Source of the DNA: Temnothorax longispinosus
Lineage: Eukaryota > Arthropoda > Insecta > Hymenoptera > Formicidae
DNA: 64,000 nucleotides
Assembly (NCBI RefSeq): GCF_030848805.1
Contig: NC_092366.1
Coordinates: forward strand, 3,286,001-3,350,000
Direction of reading: 5' to 3'
In this document: piece by piece, positions 50,165-60,700 of the stretch
Layout of the letters: every line of letters begins with the position of its first letter
How positions within the stretch are numbered: the first letter of the stretch is position 1
Position numbers and translations under genes: made by a program
The notes under the pieces: generated by a model
The model's input: the letters and a program-made list of their open reading frames with translations, nothing else
Told to the model about the DNA's origin: nothing
Databases searched by the model: none

Positions 50165-53100
50165 CTGTAATGAGGCAAAACGAAAGAATAAAGCGTGTGT
50201 TTCAGAGACTATTGGATGCAATAATGATAATACAGGACAAGATATACGTACGTATCTCTAATTTCACGTCTGGAAATTCGTCAAAGTTTGACGTGTCGTC
50301 GATGGAACGCACCTCGACCGGTATGGCGGCTGGTCTTTCCCTGATGTGCTCCCAATCGACACCGCGGAAAAAGGGCGCTAACTTGAGCTCTTCGATGCCT
50401 CTTTGTGCCCCTGCGAGACAATCAACGATAAAGATTAGTTTCACGATTAGATTTATTGCCGTGAAAGAGATTTACTTTTATTTTAATGATTCCGAGATAA
50501 AATTCCAGAAATTTACCTAATCTTCTATCGGCTTCGCAGCAAAATCTGATAATGGTATCTTTAGCCTCTTCGCTAATGGGAACCTCCGGCGGAAACACTA
50601 ACGTTTCTCGCCAGTTCATTACTTTTCTATACGTCTCTTGTGGATTCTCACTACAGAATGGTGGATATCCTAAAATAGAGTTATGTTATTATTAATTAGA
50701 TCTCTAACATTAATTAATTTAAAAAAATTTTATTACATTCATGTTTATCCCTCTTAGGTATTTTGCAATCAATATAATCGTTGCTATAACATTATTTATA
50801 TAATATATGTAAACTACATTTACATGATATAGTATTATATGGTATAACAAAGAAGTATACTAAAAGAATAACTTTTGAAACAACTAAGAATAATTAATAT
50901 AAATAGATCGACAATTATGTAGATCATTTCTTAAATAATTTATTAATTACAAATGAATTTAAAAAAGACAATACGAAAGGCATCGTACCTATAAGCATCT
51001 CGTACATGATAACTCCCAGGGACCAACAGTCGCAAGCCGGTCCGTAACCTGTTTGCAGAAACACTTCCGGCGCAATGTAGTCTGGAGTGCCTACCGTACT
51101 GTAAGCCAGCGCTCTCCTGTTTCTCTTCCAGCTCTCGGCTCTCCTTTTGCTGTCCATCGCACCGCCGCTTCCACTCCCGCATGATGTCACTGTGTGAGAA
51201 AAACAGATGAGGCATTAGTTAAATTATAAACCGACATTACGTAAATATTTATCTCCGGCGCATGCGAGAAACGTCGTTACTTACTGAAATCGGAAGGTTT
51301 CGCTTGACTCAGGTCTCGGTAGAAATCAGTTCTATGTGATTTCTTCAAACCCGTGCACAGCCCAAAATCAGAAAGTTTTATGTGGCCCCGTGCATCCAGC
51401 AACAGGTTGTCTGGCTTGATGTCTCTGCAGAACAGTTAAATTAATATAAACAATTGTTTACTGTACATACATATAACGTATACAAAAATTACAAGTATAA
51501 ATGCAGATCAAATTGTGTAATTCGAAAGTTCAAAACTCTTGATTACTAGAACGATAAGAATTAAATTTAAAAATCACAAAAAGACCCTCGCAAATATATT
51601 TAGAACAGAAAAGACTTTAACAGATTGAAATAAATGACTTGTAATATAATTAAACTTCATTTAATTACTCTATTTAATTATTTCTCTTTCCAAAACGGAT
51701 CTTGACGAAACCGCGACGAAACTTACCTATGAATAAAACCTAATTTGTGTATGGAGTCGATCGCTAATGCCGTTTCGGAAATATAAAATTGCGTGCACTC
51801 CTCGGAAAGCGTGTCCTTCTTCATGAGCAGCGTCATCATGTCACCTGTAATTCATCCCGCACGAGTTATTCGCGATATATCCAGGAGTAGCGCTTCCGTT
51901 TTCAGCCGTGTCGCTGAAGACCGATAGCGGGACTTACCGCCGGGCAGAAACTCCATTATTAGATAGAGATTTATAGGATCCTGGAAACTGTAGTACATCT
52001 TCACGACCCACTGATGGTCCGCTTCCACGAGAACGTCCCTCTCCGCTCTGACGTGCGCGACTTGCTCCTTCTCGAGCATGTCCGCTTTCCGGAGGATCTT
52101 CATCGCGTACACGTGTCCAGTGTCCTTCTTCTGCACGAGTCTCACCTGTTCGTTTTTTTTTCACAGAACAGCGCGCTTTGAGTGAAAATACCGGCAGACT
52201 TCCGTGGCGAGCGATTAAAAGCGTTCTCCCGTTCTAATCTCGAACTTTACGAAAGGGATTCCACTTGCTCCGCGAAGCGAGGCGAAACGCTACTTCTTCT
52301 GAGAAGTAATGAGAAAATTTCGCTCTCTCTCCTGGACGTGACTACCGCCTAAGAGAGCCTCTCGCGTATTTCTGTTATTATACGTAATTATTACAATCAC
52401 AAGCAGAAGTCAATTTTCATCTTTAATGTTAAAAATCGCTACATAATTATAAATAATTTATATGTGGCACACATACGATGAGTATGTCATTTAAAATGTC
52501 ATTTAAACGAAGAAAATATCATTTATAAGATAACATTAAGAATTGACATTCTTCGACAAAATAAAGACGTTCGGTAACATCCGCTTATTTAACACCTATA
52601 TTTATGAAATCCTGCAGATATATCTATATATTGTAACAAATCGCATTTACAATTAAAATGTCTTCCGTATTTCTCTCAAATTACGTAAACTACTTACGAA
52701 CTGCGTGGAAAATTACGACAAATTGTACGCCGATTACGACATCGCGACATTTTGTTCTCATTACATCGCAAAAAAAAGCTTCGCTTCACAATTCCTCGTA
52801 TCAAAAGCCGCAGCGAATCTAGCGCGCAATTAAACCCACATCTAACTATCCTAACTCGCTCGCTCATTAGCCGCGTGTCATCAGCTATCGATCCTCACCT
52901 CGCCGAACGCCCCCCTGCCAATGACCTTGAGAGGCTCGAAATCCTCGACGCCAAGCCTGGACCGTTTCAGCCGGAGGAACTCGGTCTCCTTCTGGGCATG
53001 CTGCAGCCTCTTCTCCTGCTTCTGCTGCTCCGAGAGGCCCTCATCCTTGAGGGACTCCTCGAGCTTCGCCAGCCTCTGCTTCCGCTCGATGTGCTGCGCT

Positions 53101-55373
53101 ATCAGATTGCTGTAGTAGTTCTCCAGCGTTACCTGCGAAAGGCAAAACGCGATTATTATCATCATATGTACCGAGCTCGTATGATCCTTTACTTCCTGTC
53201 GTCGCTCGAGAGCTCGACGTAATGCGATCGATAATGTTTTATCTCGCGCACGACAAAACCACTTCCGCTGGTCGCGCGCGCGGTTACCACGGCGATTATT
53301 ATGCTCGCTGAGATTAGGTTCGCGCTCGCGGCGTTTCGCGAGACGTTTCGGAGCCAGCGTTATACTTCTCGCCGGAGCAACCGCGTAGAGACGAAGAGAA
53401 AATTCTGAAGAGACTGAAAGAAATTCTTAAATTTTCCTTCAGTAAACTGCCACCTTTCTAAATTGAAATTACAACTGTAGATGAAAATTCTACTTTAATT
53501 ACATTTCCGCTAGTGTAAATATTTGAGATTATAATGCAAATTATATAATTCACGTTTCAAGAAAAGCGGACGTGAAGTAAGTAAAACGAAATGAAATGAA
53601 CGGTGTAAAAGACGAGGGAAGATTCAGAGCGTTTAATTATCCTGTTCAAACATTTAATAATCTATTGTAATTACATAAATACGAACGTTCGTAAATGTTG
53701 TTAATTACGTAATTCACACGATCTCATTTCTGTCTAGCGGAGTGCTAAATTCCAGAGATTTTTTGCAATTTTCTCCGTTTCTAATTTCCCCAACTTTTTC
53801 GGGTTTTCACCAGTTCTCCAAACTTGCAAACCCTTTTCATCGTAAAAGTTTACGCAGACACGCTGACACGGGCAACTTTTTTGCAACGGTCAACAATTGT
53901 TATTAACGAAATTATCGAGCATTGTCGGCAACGCCGGCAAACGTTGAGTAATCACGTGGTAATTAGCGTTACACAGTAACTATAGTAGGAAGAATTGGCT
54001 AACTTTCGGTAAGTTTTTTTTCTCAGGAAAGCATACGTGGTTATTATAAGCAAGGAGCGTTTCAAATTAAGCGGAAATTTTCGCAATTCGATGAGCAATA
54101 CAACGTGAGCAGTATAACATGATGATTTCCAAGTATTAATTCGCAACCGACATTTTATTTAGGCTTAATACTTTCGGGAAATTAAATTAATAAGGAAGCA
54201 TTTTTTTAATTATCAATTTTTTTCTAGCATTCAGATATTTATATCTACTAATCGAGATGTGTCTTTTGTGAGATATATATAGATACCTTTTTCTCTCATC
54301 AGTCTCATATTTTATGAAATTTACAGAAATAGCATCGTAAATAAAAATTATCGTACATGCCGTTATTTGTAATTTTATTCATTATAATATAGTAAACAGA
54401 CAGGGAATTGCAAATTTATTACATTATTAACTGTAATTCTGAATATGGCGGCCGGTGGAATTAAATCCAACCAAGCCGCGTCGGTTGGGTATATAGAATA
54501 TTGCAATGCCCATCTTGTTAAAACGGCGACCATTAATTAGCAACACAGTACGTCGACATTGCCTCTACATATTGCCGGTTAAAATTGTTCCGGTGTTGAC
54601 CCACATTTCTTGCTCGTGCAAAATGTTCCTGGACATTCAAGGTTCTTTGCCGAGTAAGCGACGACTGAGAACGCGAATATTAAATTATCATATATGATGT
54701 AATGATTCTTCTATCGATTTCTACCGTTCTTTTAGCCGATTGGCCGTACGGCGGGTCCGTGATCAGATTAAATTTATTAAGATATGAGAGCAGTGTTATT
54801 ACATAGTTCAATTACTATATTATGTAACGAGTTTGTGTAACACCAAGTTCCCTCGCATCAAAGTATGAAAGTTGGTAAGAAAATTTAATCGGTTTACGTG
54901 CCCTTCCGCATCGGAAACTTTTAAGATACTGACATACGTGTTTACAGTGTTATTTAATAAAAAAAAATTAAAGAATCTGAACAAAATAAAAAATAAATTG
55001 ATTCAAAGAGATAATAAAATTGCATCTTTACTTAATCTCAAAATAAAGATAACTCAAAAGGTAATATAAGCTTCTAATTCTCAAATTATTAAATGTCTGA
55101 TGTTTTATTTGTGCAAAATATATCATCACAGAGAAATATCTTCAAAATTAATTAGAAAATACCATCTTAATATAATCGTATCAATGTTTTATGCTGTACT
55201 CTGTATATTAAATCATTTATTCCGAATGAATGGACGAATGCAATATAGAGAGCAAAATGGTCGCTATCTTAATGGAATAATCAAGTTGAAACTAAATCCG
55301 AACTCACCTTAGCCTTGGTCGCTTTGTCCAACGTGTGGCCGCTAAATCGGATCGTGCTCTCGGTGGCCGCCAT
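50049..55373 (-). CDS. trc: NDR-family serine/threonine kinase tricornered, complete coding region, nine exons
   Basis: Tricornered is the insect NDR1/2 (STK38) kinase, an AGC kinase acting with Furry and Mob proteins in cell shape, wing hair and dendrite patterning. Coding exons in order: 55373-55308, 53132-52899, 52145-51938, 51844-51727, 51424-51285, 51189-50989, 50669-50517, 50410-50252, 50164-50049. All junctions are GT-AG and in phase, giving 1395 nt and 464 residues, the normal family length. Residues 1-86 form the Mob-binding N-terminal regulatory region. The kinase core starts at FEPLKVIGRGAFGEV (87): Gly-rich loop, ATP-binding Lys116 in AMK, catalytic HRD 208-210, DFG 228-230. A basic autoinhibitory stretch SKRRAESWKRNRR precedes activation-loop Ser286 (YSTVGTPDY) and APE. 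The hydrophobic motif VFINYTFKRF holds Thr448. Odd point: Cys310 replaces the usual first Trp of DWWSLG. The start codon is the first ATG after an upstream acceptor. Confidence 0.97.
50252..50410 (-). CDS. trc: trc coding exon 8
   Basis: Residues 374-427: AQRGIEELKLAPFFRGVDWE ending the kinase domain, then the AGC C-terminal extension IRERPAAIPVEVRSIDDTSN and FDEFPDVKLEI. Acceptor TCTCGCAG, donor GTACGT. Confidence 0.95.
50517..50669 (-). CDS. trc: trc coding exon 7
   Basis: Residues 323-374: YPPFCSENPQETYRKVMNWR, then FPPEVPISEEAKDTIIRFCC and EADRRLG, the C-lobe helices of the kinase domain. Acceptor ATTTTAG, donor GTAAAT. Confidence 0.95.
50670..50988 (-). other. trc: trc intron 6
   Basis: A 319-bp AT-rich intron with no other feature seen. 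Confidence 0.9.
50989..51189 (-). CDS. trc: trc coding exon 6
   Basis: Residues 256-323: a Gly/Ser-rich stretch (TSCGSGSGGAMD), the basic autoinhibitory segment, activation-loop Ser286 in AYSTVGTPDYIAPEV, then GPACDCWSLGVIMYEMLIG. The DCWSLG reading comes from TGT where TGG would give the usual Trp. The exon ends at G before GTACGA, a less common but valid donor. Confidence 0.96.
51285..51424 (-). CDS. trc: trc coding exon 5
   Basis: Residues 209-256: catalytic loop RDIKPDNLLLD, metal-binding DFG in KLSDFGLCTG, then KKSHRTDFYRDLSQAKPSDF. Acceptor TTCTGCAG, donor GTAAGT. It lacks an internal start, so it is easy to miss as an open frame. Confidence 0.95.
51425..51726 (-). other. trc: trc intron 4
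   Basis: A 302-bp AT-rich intron with no other feature seen. Confidence 0.9.
51727..51844 (-). CDS. trc: trc coding exon 4
   Basis: Residues 170-209: DMMTLLMKKDTLSEECTQFY, then alpha-E up to HKLGFIHR, where the catalytic-loop Arg is split across the junction. The upstream intron is only 93 bp. Acceptor ATTACAG, donor GTAAGT. Confidence 0.95.
51938..52145 (-). CDS. trc: trc coding exon 3
   Basis: Residues 101-170 (the last Gly is split). It completes the nucleotide loop (VRLVQKK) and holds the ATP-anchoring Lys116 in YAMKILRK, the alpha-C helix and the hinge region LIMEFLPGG. Acceptor GAACAG after a T-rich tract; donor GTAAGT, phase 1. Confidence 0.97.
52146..52898 (-). other. trc: trc intron 2
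   Basis: A 753-bp intron. Its splice-proximal ends are GC-richer and the middle (52380-52750) is AT-rich. No nested gene seen. Confidence 0.9.
52899..53132 (-). CDS. trc: trc coding exon 2
   Basis: Residues 23-100, phase 0 at both ends. It carries the helical, charged N-terminal regulatory region (VTLENYYSNLIAQHIERKQR and onwards) that in NDR kinases binds Mob co-activators. The kinase start with its glycine loop IGRGAFGE lies at the end. Acceptor TTTCGCAG, donor GTGAGG. Confidence 0.96.
53133..55307 (-). other. trc: trc intron 1
   Basis: A 2.2-kb intron with a CpG-rich stretch near exon 2 (53200-53400). A small hairpin lies at 54466-54491 (CCAACC and GGTTGG arms). The rest is AT-rich. Short open frames show no protein character. 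Confidence 0.9.
55308..55373 (-). CDS. trc: trc coding exon 1
   Basis: Residues 1-22, starting MAATESTIRFSGHTLDKATK. ATG is at 55373-55371 in a favourable context (GAGATGG). The exon ends in AAG before GTGAGT, phase 0. An acceptor (TTGCAG) 11 bases upstream shows the exon also carries a short piece of 5' UTR (55374-55384). It is too short to be obvious as an open frame. Confidence 0.93.
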
Positions 55374-55384
55374 CTCCAGCACCC
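55374..55384 (-). promoter_or_regulatory. trc: trc 5' UTR end and upstream splice acceptor
   Basis: The pyrimidine-rich CCTCTTTTCTTGTATTCG followed by TTGCAG ends at 55385, eleven bases before the ATG. This is a good 3' splice site, so the transcript starts in at least one non-coding exon further right. Confidence 0.7.
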
Positions 55385-56713
55385 CTGCAACGAATACAAG
55401 AAAAGAGGTCATTCAGTGTCATCAGTCTCCAGAGTTAATGTTGCCTAACGCAACTACTCTCAATAAAAGTATCGCTTGAACGAATTAAAAGGCAAACGAC
55501 ACCCTTGCAAAACTGACAGATAATTCGTTAAACGAAGGAAATATCAGCTATTTTTGTATTAATTTTAGCACGACATTGTTAAAAAATAAATGTACCTAGG
55601 ATATTTTATATTTTCTTTTCGTAAACAGAGAAATGGAAATATACAAAATATTCGTTGTATCTTTAAACCATTTTTAAATTAAAGTTCAAGTTTTAAATTT
55701 TACAGGTATATATTTCAGTAGTATAAATACATTAAGTTTTATGTCTTTCTGAAAATTCTGTTATCAGTTTAATTTTAAATTTCTATTTCATAAATTTTTA
55801 TTTTCTCCTATAAATACATATATTTTGTATTTTAACAAAAATAAACTCTTAAAAAGTATCTTAAGACATTTAATTGTTGTGTCGATTTAGTCTCTTATAT
55901 TTTACAAAGTAGTTGTGTTGATATTTTGGAACCAGAAAAAAATTGATAAAACTAGAAAGTTTTATCATTATTACCATTATTGGAACATCGGCGTTGAACA
56001 CATTTAAGACACTCTATCTTCATCGTCACGCTTGAAGAAAAGAGTCTTATATGAAGAATTTACCCTCTATCGCACGCGTTACACAACAATGTTACACTGC
56101 CGATGACGTCGCTTGTCTTTTTAGAAACAAGAAAAAATCTGAAGTTACACACCCACAAAAGATGACGGAACATTATAAACGCGCATTATGAGCAAATTGT
56201 CCCGACACTATTGTAAGCGTGGACCGCATTTATCTATTCGAAGGCCGACACGTGGAAAAAGTGAAAAATGAAAACGTCCGTCATATAATTATTTGAGCAA
56301 TTTTTGTGAGTCACCCTCCTCTGCAACATTAATTTTTTTCTGTGAGATGTACTCGTGACGTCAACATTCAATGCAATAGATATTCTGAGCAATTGTCGAG
56401 AAGTTATTTATTTTGAATAATTATAAAAATGGTTTTATGTTTCACATTAATATAGTTGTGATTAAAAAAATCTAAACATAACTGTGTAAAGAATTTAACA
56501 TGAATCTAGGGCAAATTAAATTTGAATCATACTCTGACTATTCTTAAATATTTAAAAAGTTACTTAAATATTAACATATCGTTTCTATATCGGAATTATT
56601 TTGAAACTGTTACAATGCAATTACAAAGTATTAATAAAATAATCGTACAATTACGGCTTAAGAAAATATTCCTACTAATATTCCTATTATTAATTGTGAT
56701 TCTAATTGGACTA

Positions 56714-56911
56714 AAGCAAGTATTCTTATATTTTTCATTTTCTTTTTAGAAAAAAACTTATTATTAAGCGTTTCAAATATATATTATATGTTTAATTAAT
56801 TAGTTACTAATTGTAATTATAATTTAATGAAAGCAGAAAATATTCTTACATTTTCCATTTCATTTTTAGTAGAGAAAACTTACTATCGAGCATTTCAAAT
56901 AAATATTGTAT
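56714..56911. repeat. Diverged tandem duplication
   Basis: Two related copies (about 56714-56790 and 56829-56911) share the order TATTCTTA, TTTTTCATTT or TTTTCCATTT, TTTTTAG, AAAACTTA, CATTTCAAAT or CGTTTCAAAT. The offset is about 115 bases. Confidence 0.6.
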
Positions 56912-56987
56912 ATTGCCTTTCCAAACGTGAGGAAAATTGGTGAAATATGTCTCATTGTGATTCAATTGAATACATCGCGATACACTG

Positions 56988-57045
56988 TTTCTACGCTAAC
57001 CCATATTTTCCTTTGACACTTTCTACACTAATCCGTTTTCCTTTG
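56988..57045. repeat. Two-copy minisatellite, period 32
   Basis: TTTCTACGCTAACCC and TTTCTACACTAATCC, each followed by a TTTTCCTTTG block, start 32 bases apart. Confidence 0.6.
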
Positions 57046-57473
57046 CAATTCAGGATTAAATGGCTGATGACAGGTGCTTAAGGGTGACCCAATTACAACT
57101 TGCTACTCCACAACAAAGTCCCTTGCGTAACTCAAAGGGATTTTCAGGATGAAAGATCCTTTGTTAATTTTGCGTTTTATAGCAAGCTGCATAACGTGCA
57201 GATAGATTTACAACCACATGTTAAATATTTGAAATAACAACGTCAAACCGCGAAGAGCTTTACAACAGATGTTAATTTGTAATTACGTTGTAACGCTATT
57301 ATTCTAACTCGCCATATATCGCGGCTTTAAATAATTAAGATTTATAATTGCGTCTAGAACAGTCATTTAAAGTGAAGAGAGAAGTGAATGAGAAAGATAC
57401 GAAAGTTGTCATATTGCATTATGTACGTAACATTTTACATTTCGATAATCTTATAACGCGATTAATTATATTA

Positions 57474-57736
57474 GGGGATTCAAAATAAGTTAGAGATTCT
57501 TAACGGTTTGACGAGGTTATGTCGGGTTAAAATCGGGACATTAAACAGTTAATTTTTACACTTTTAGACCCAGAAGATTGCGATGTGATAGGGTAAATGA
57601 AGTCACTTAGGTATTTTGCATAATAGCCTTAAAGAGTAGCGCGCCACAAAATTTAATTAATTAACTTTTCATCGACTTTAACCCGACATAAACCTGTCAA
57701 ACTGGCGTTAAACTTTACCTTATTTTGATACCGCAC
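57474..57736. mobile_element. MITE with long terminal inverted repeats
   Basis: Inverted repeats of about 60 bases: the left contains CAAAATAAGTTAGAG and TTATGTCGGGTTAAA. The right, read in reverse, contains CAAAATAAGGTAAAG and TTATGTCGGGTTAAA at matching distances. TA lies outside both proposed ends (57472-57473 and 57737-57738). It has no open frame. Interior about 120 bases. Probably Tc1/mariner-type, non-autonomous. Confidence 0.65.
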
Positions 57737-60700
57737 TATGTAGTCTTCTTTTTATATATAATTATAACATTTTTTATGCAGTTGAAAATAAAATAGGCTG
57801 TTTTAGTCAAGATATTTATAGAAAATAAATGCTTATAAAATTTGCAAGGAAATCTTTCAAGACAGAACAAGTCCTCGTTGAATACATTTAAAGTGACAAC
57901 GGAAGCATCATTACGTTATCAGACGCTGACTGACGGAGCGACAAATCTCTCGTCGTCCGGCTTAAAAGAACGGGACATTTCGCAACCGCACGACAAGTGT
58001 GTTTACCATAACGCAAATGATGGTTCTTCACGAGGGGGGTTTATTTCGAGGACACCGGGTGGTGTCATCGAATGAATCATTATTACGCAATCATGCGTTA
58101 CAGGTATCAGAGTGACAATGAGGCGCAAGAAGATCCGTTCTGTTGGGCAACTTGGCGGTGTTTCCTTTTACAAAAGTTGCACGTTATTACGCTTCCGCAA
58201 TGACAGCACCGCAATGACTCACTTACAGAAATTTTATTCGTATAAATATTTACGACACTAGAAAAATCGCGACTCTCCGTACGTGTCTTAGCTGCCACAT
58301 CCTGCCTCATCTGTATTACAATCAGGAGATAATTTTAATTAAATTATTTTAATTACATTATTTATTTTAATGAGAGAAACATTGTCGCGCGTAAACTTCG
58401 TTACTTTAATGATCGTGGTATACACAGGTTTTGTCGGTGTAATGGCAAACGTATGCGTTAATCTGTAGCGCACCTATTTGTTTCGATACTCAATTTAATA
58501 GGATCAACGGTACTTGGCGAGTGGTATTGATCCTGCAACGTTATGAAACAATTAACGTGGACATTAGTTCCACGTGTAAGACCGGAGCGTTATACGACGC
58601 ACGAAAGCAATTAAAATGTAAAATCGATCGCTAATAATTCATCTATTAGGTACATCTTATTTGTATTCGATTTATGTGCGTAAATATATTAGTGTATTAA
58701 AAAAACTGTTCTGTGATTATTTATTCCGTTTCTTCTGTGTTCGCACTTTGGAACTAGAGCAGATTGTTAAAAGATTAAACTGACACAGAATAACGTGGGA
58801 AAATTAACGAAAGTTCAACACAATTTCTTTTTCGTGTTTGATACACGAATTCGCCCGCAATGCAGCGGAGAAAGGTTCGATGGCCCGAGCTCCAGCACGG
58901 TGGACCTACATACAAGGGTTTCCCCTTGCGGTTTATTTTATGAGCGTTGATTAGACGCGCCTGTCAGGAATATCGCGCTATCGTAACTGCACACTAGACG
59001 TTAATTATCTCGGACATCGTATTAATCATCGTTGCGTGATACGCGTTGCTTAACGGAGTTATGACACAATATATTCAACTAAAAGCAGAGCTCATTTGTT
59101 TGCCTGGGGTTAATTTGACTCATTTTAAAACGTAATTAAAACGATATAATTCCCTAAAAAAACTCTTGAACACGTATATGGCATGTACGTCAAACAGAAT
59201 ATTTTCCTGAAGCCCACAGAAGGACTGACTAATATCACGTACATGGACATATGACATTTGTCCTTCTACCTTCAAGTCGCAAAGTGATATTGATCGTCCT
59301 GGTTCTAAATAGATATGTTCACGTGTTGGAAAGTGCGAAAAAGTATGAGAAAGATTGATCCAGAAAAGGTATCGAGTGATGACATAATTCGTATTGAAAG
59401 CTCTTAACTCATTTAAGCTTTTATTTCTAAAAATTGCTACCATTTTCGTTACTTTCTCCGCTCTTACATAAACACCAGGGAATTATTTGCGTCGACAAAA
59501 ATAAAAAACAAATAATAATTTTAATATTTAATTTCTTAATCGTTACAAAATCCTATCCTTTATTTAGTAGCCGTTCATTATCGACAACAATTACAACTAG
59601 AGTAGCAACAAAGATTTTTTCTTAGTACGCAGACAAACTCTAAGTCAGGGCGCACGGTCAGTTGTGTTGATAATATCGTAACACCTTCAGGTTTCATCTC
59701 CTCTGCCACAGTTCCCAAGTACAAACTATCTGGATCTGCTGAAAATCAACAAGTACATACGCACGAATCTGTGCACGTTTCAGGAAGGCTCTTCGGGTCG
59801 CACGTGGGTGTAATTCACGTTAAGCGACAGGATGGATGTCTATTAATTGCTGCCGCACGAGTAACACGAGTTGTAGAACATGTAAACAAACTCGGTGACG
59901 CGTTTTCCCGGAGCACACGTGTACGCGGATCATGCTCATACATCGTGCTCATACGCCACCGTGTATATCAAGACTTAAACACGATCGAGCGATCCTGCCC
60001 GATTACGCCACCATGAAATTATCCAATCCTGCCGGGGAACTTTACAAACGTCAACGGGTTATTGCAGACTGAATATCAGATGGTATAATATGAAAACGTT
60101 TGACAGATAGCAAAGAGGGAATATTATTAAACGACGCGCGATGCACAGGCAAGCACGCGCTTCACGAAACGACAAATTATCGTATAAACGCGTCTTCTCA
60201 TGTGTCATCTGTCATGAATTGATACAAATGGCAAATAAAAATGAAACAGTTACGACAGCACCTGAGAGAGTGCGCTATCTCTTCAAGTTTAAATTCAATA
60301 AATTTAATTTACTTTATTTTTCTCTAAAAATTAAATAATTCTGCAAATAAAATCTAAAAAGTACAAATAAATAAAAAACGATCACAATTAGAGTAAAATT
60401 AAAAAATAGTAGTCCCTTTATCAGACCTTTGTCGAAAACAAGAGAATTCGAGATGTTGAAAATTAATAATTAAAAGGATTCCACCTGAAACACTAATGTA
60501 AGTAATGCAGAACATAAATTTCTGGCAAGACGCAGTCCGTTGTTGAGACGTCACGTCGCAGTAACCTTTAGGAAAGCGGCGCGGCGGGTCGCGTGCGAGA
60601 GAAAGAATATCATATGTTCTCCAAGCGGAACGCAGGGGAACCGTAAAGCGGGTCTTAAACGGCAGCGAAACGTGGGTGAATCATAGGGACAGTGTTTGAC

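Noticed and set aside
49842..50261. 139-codon plus-strand open frame
   Set aside because: It is the antisense shadow of the last trc exons and 3' UTR.
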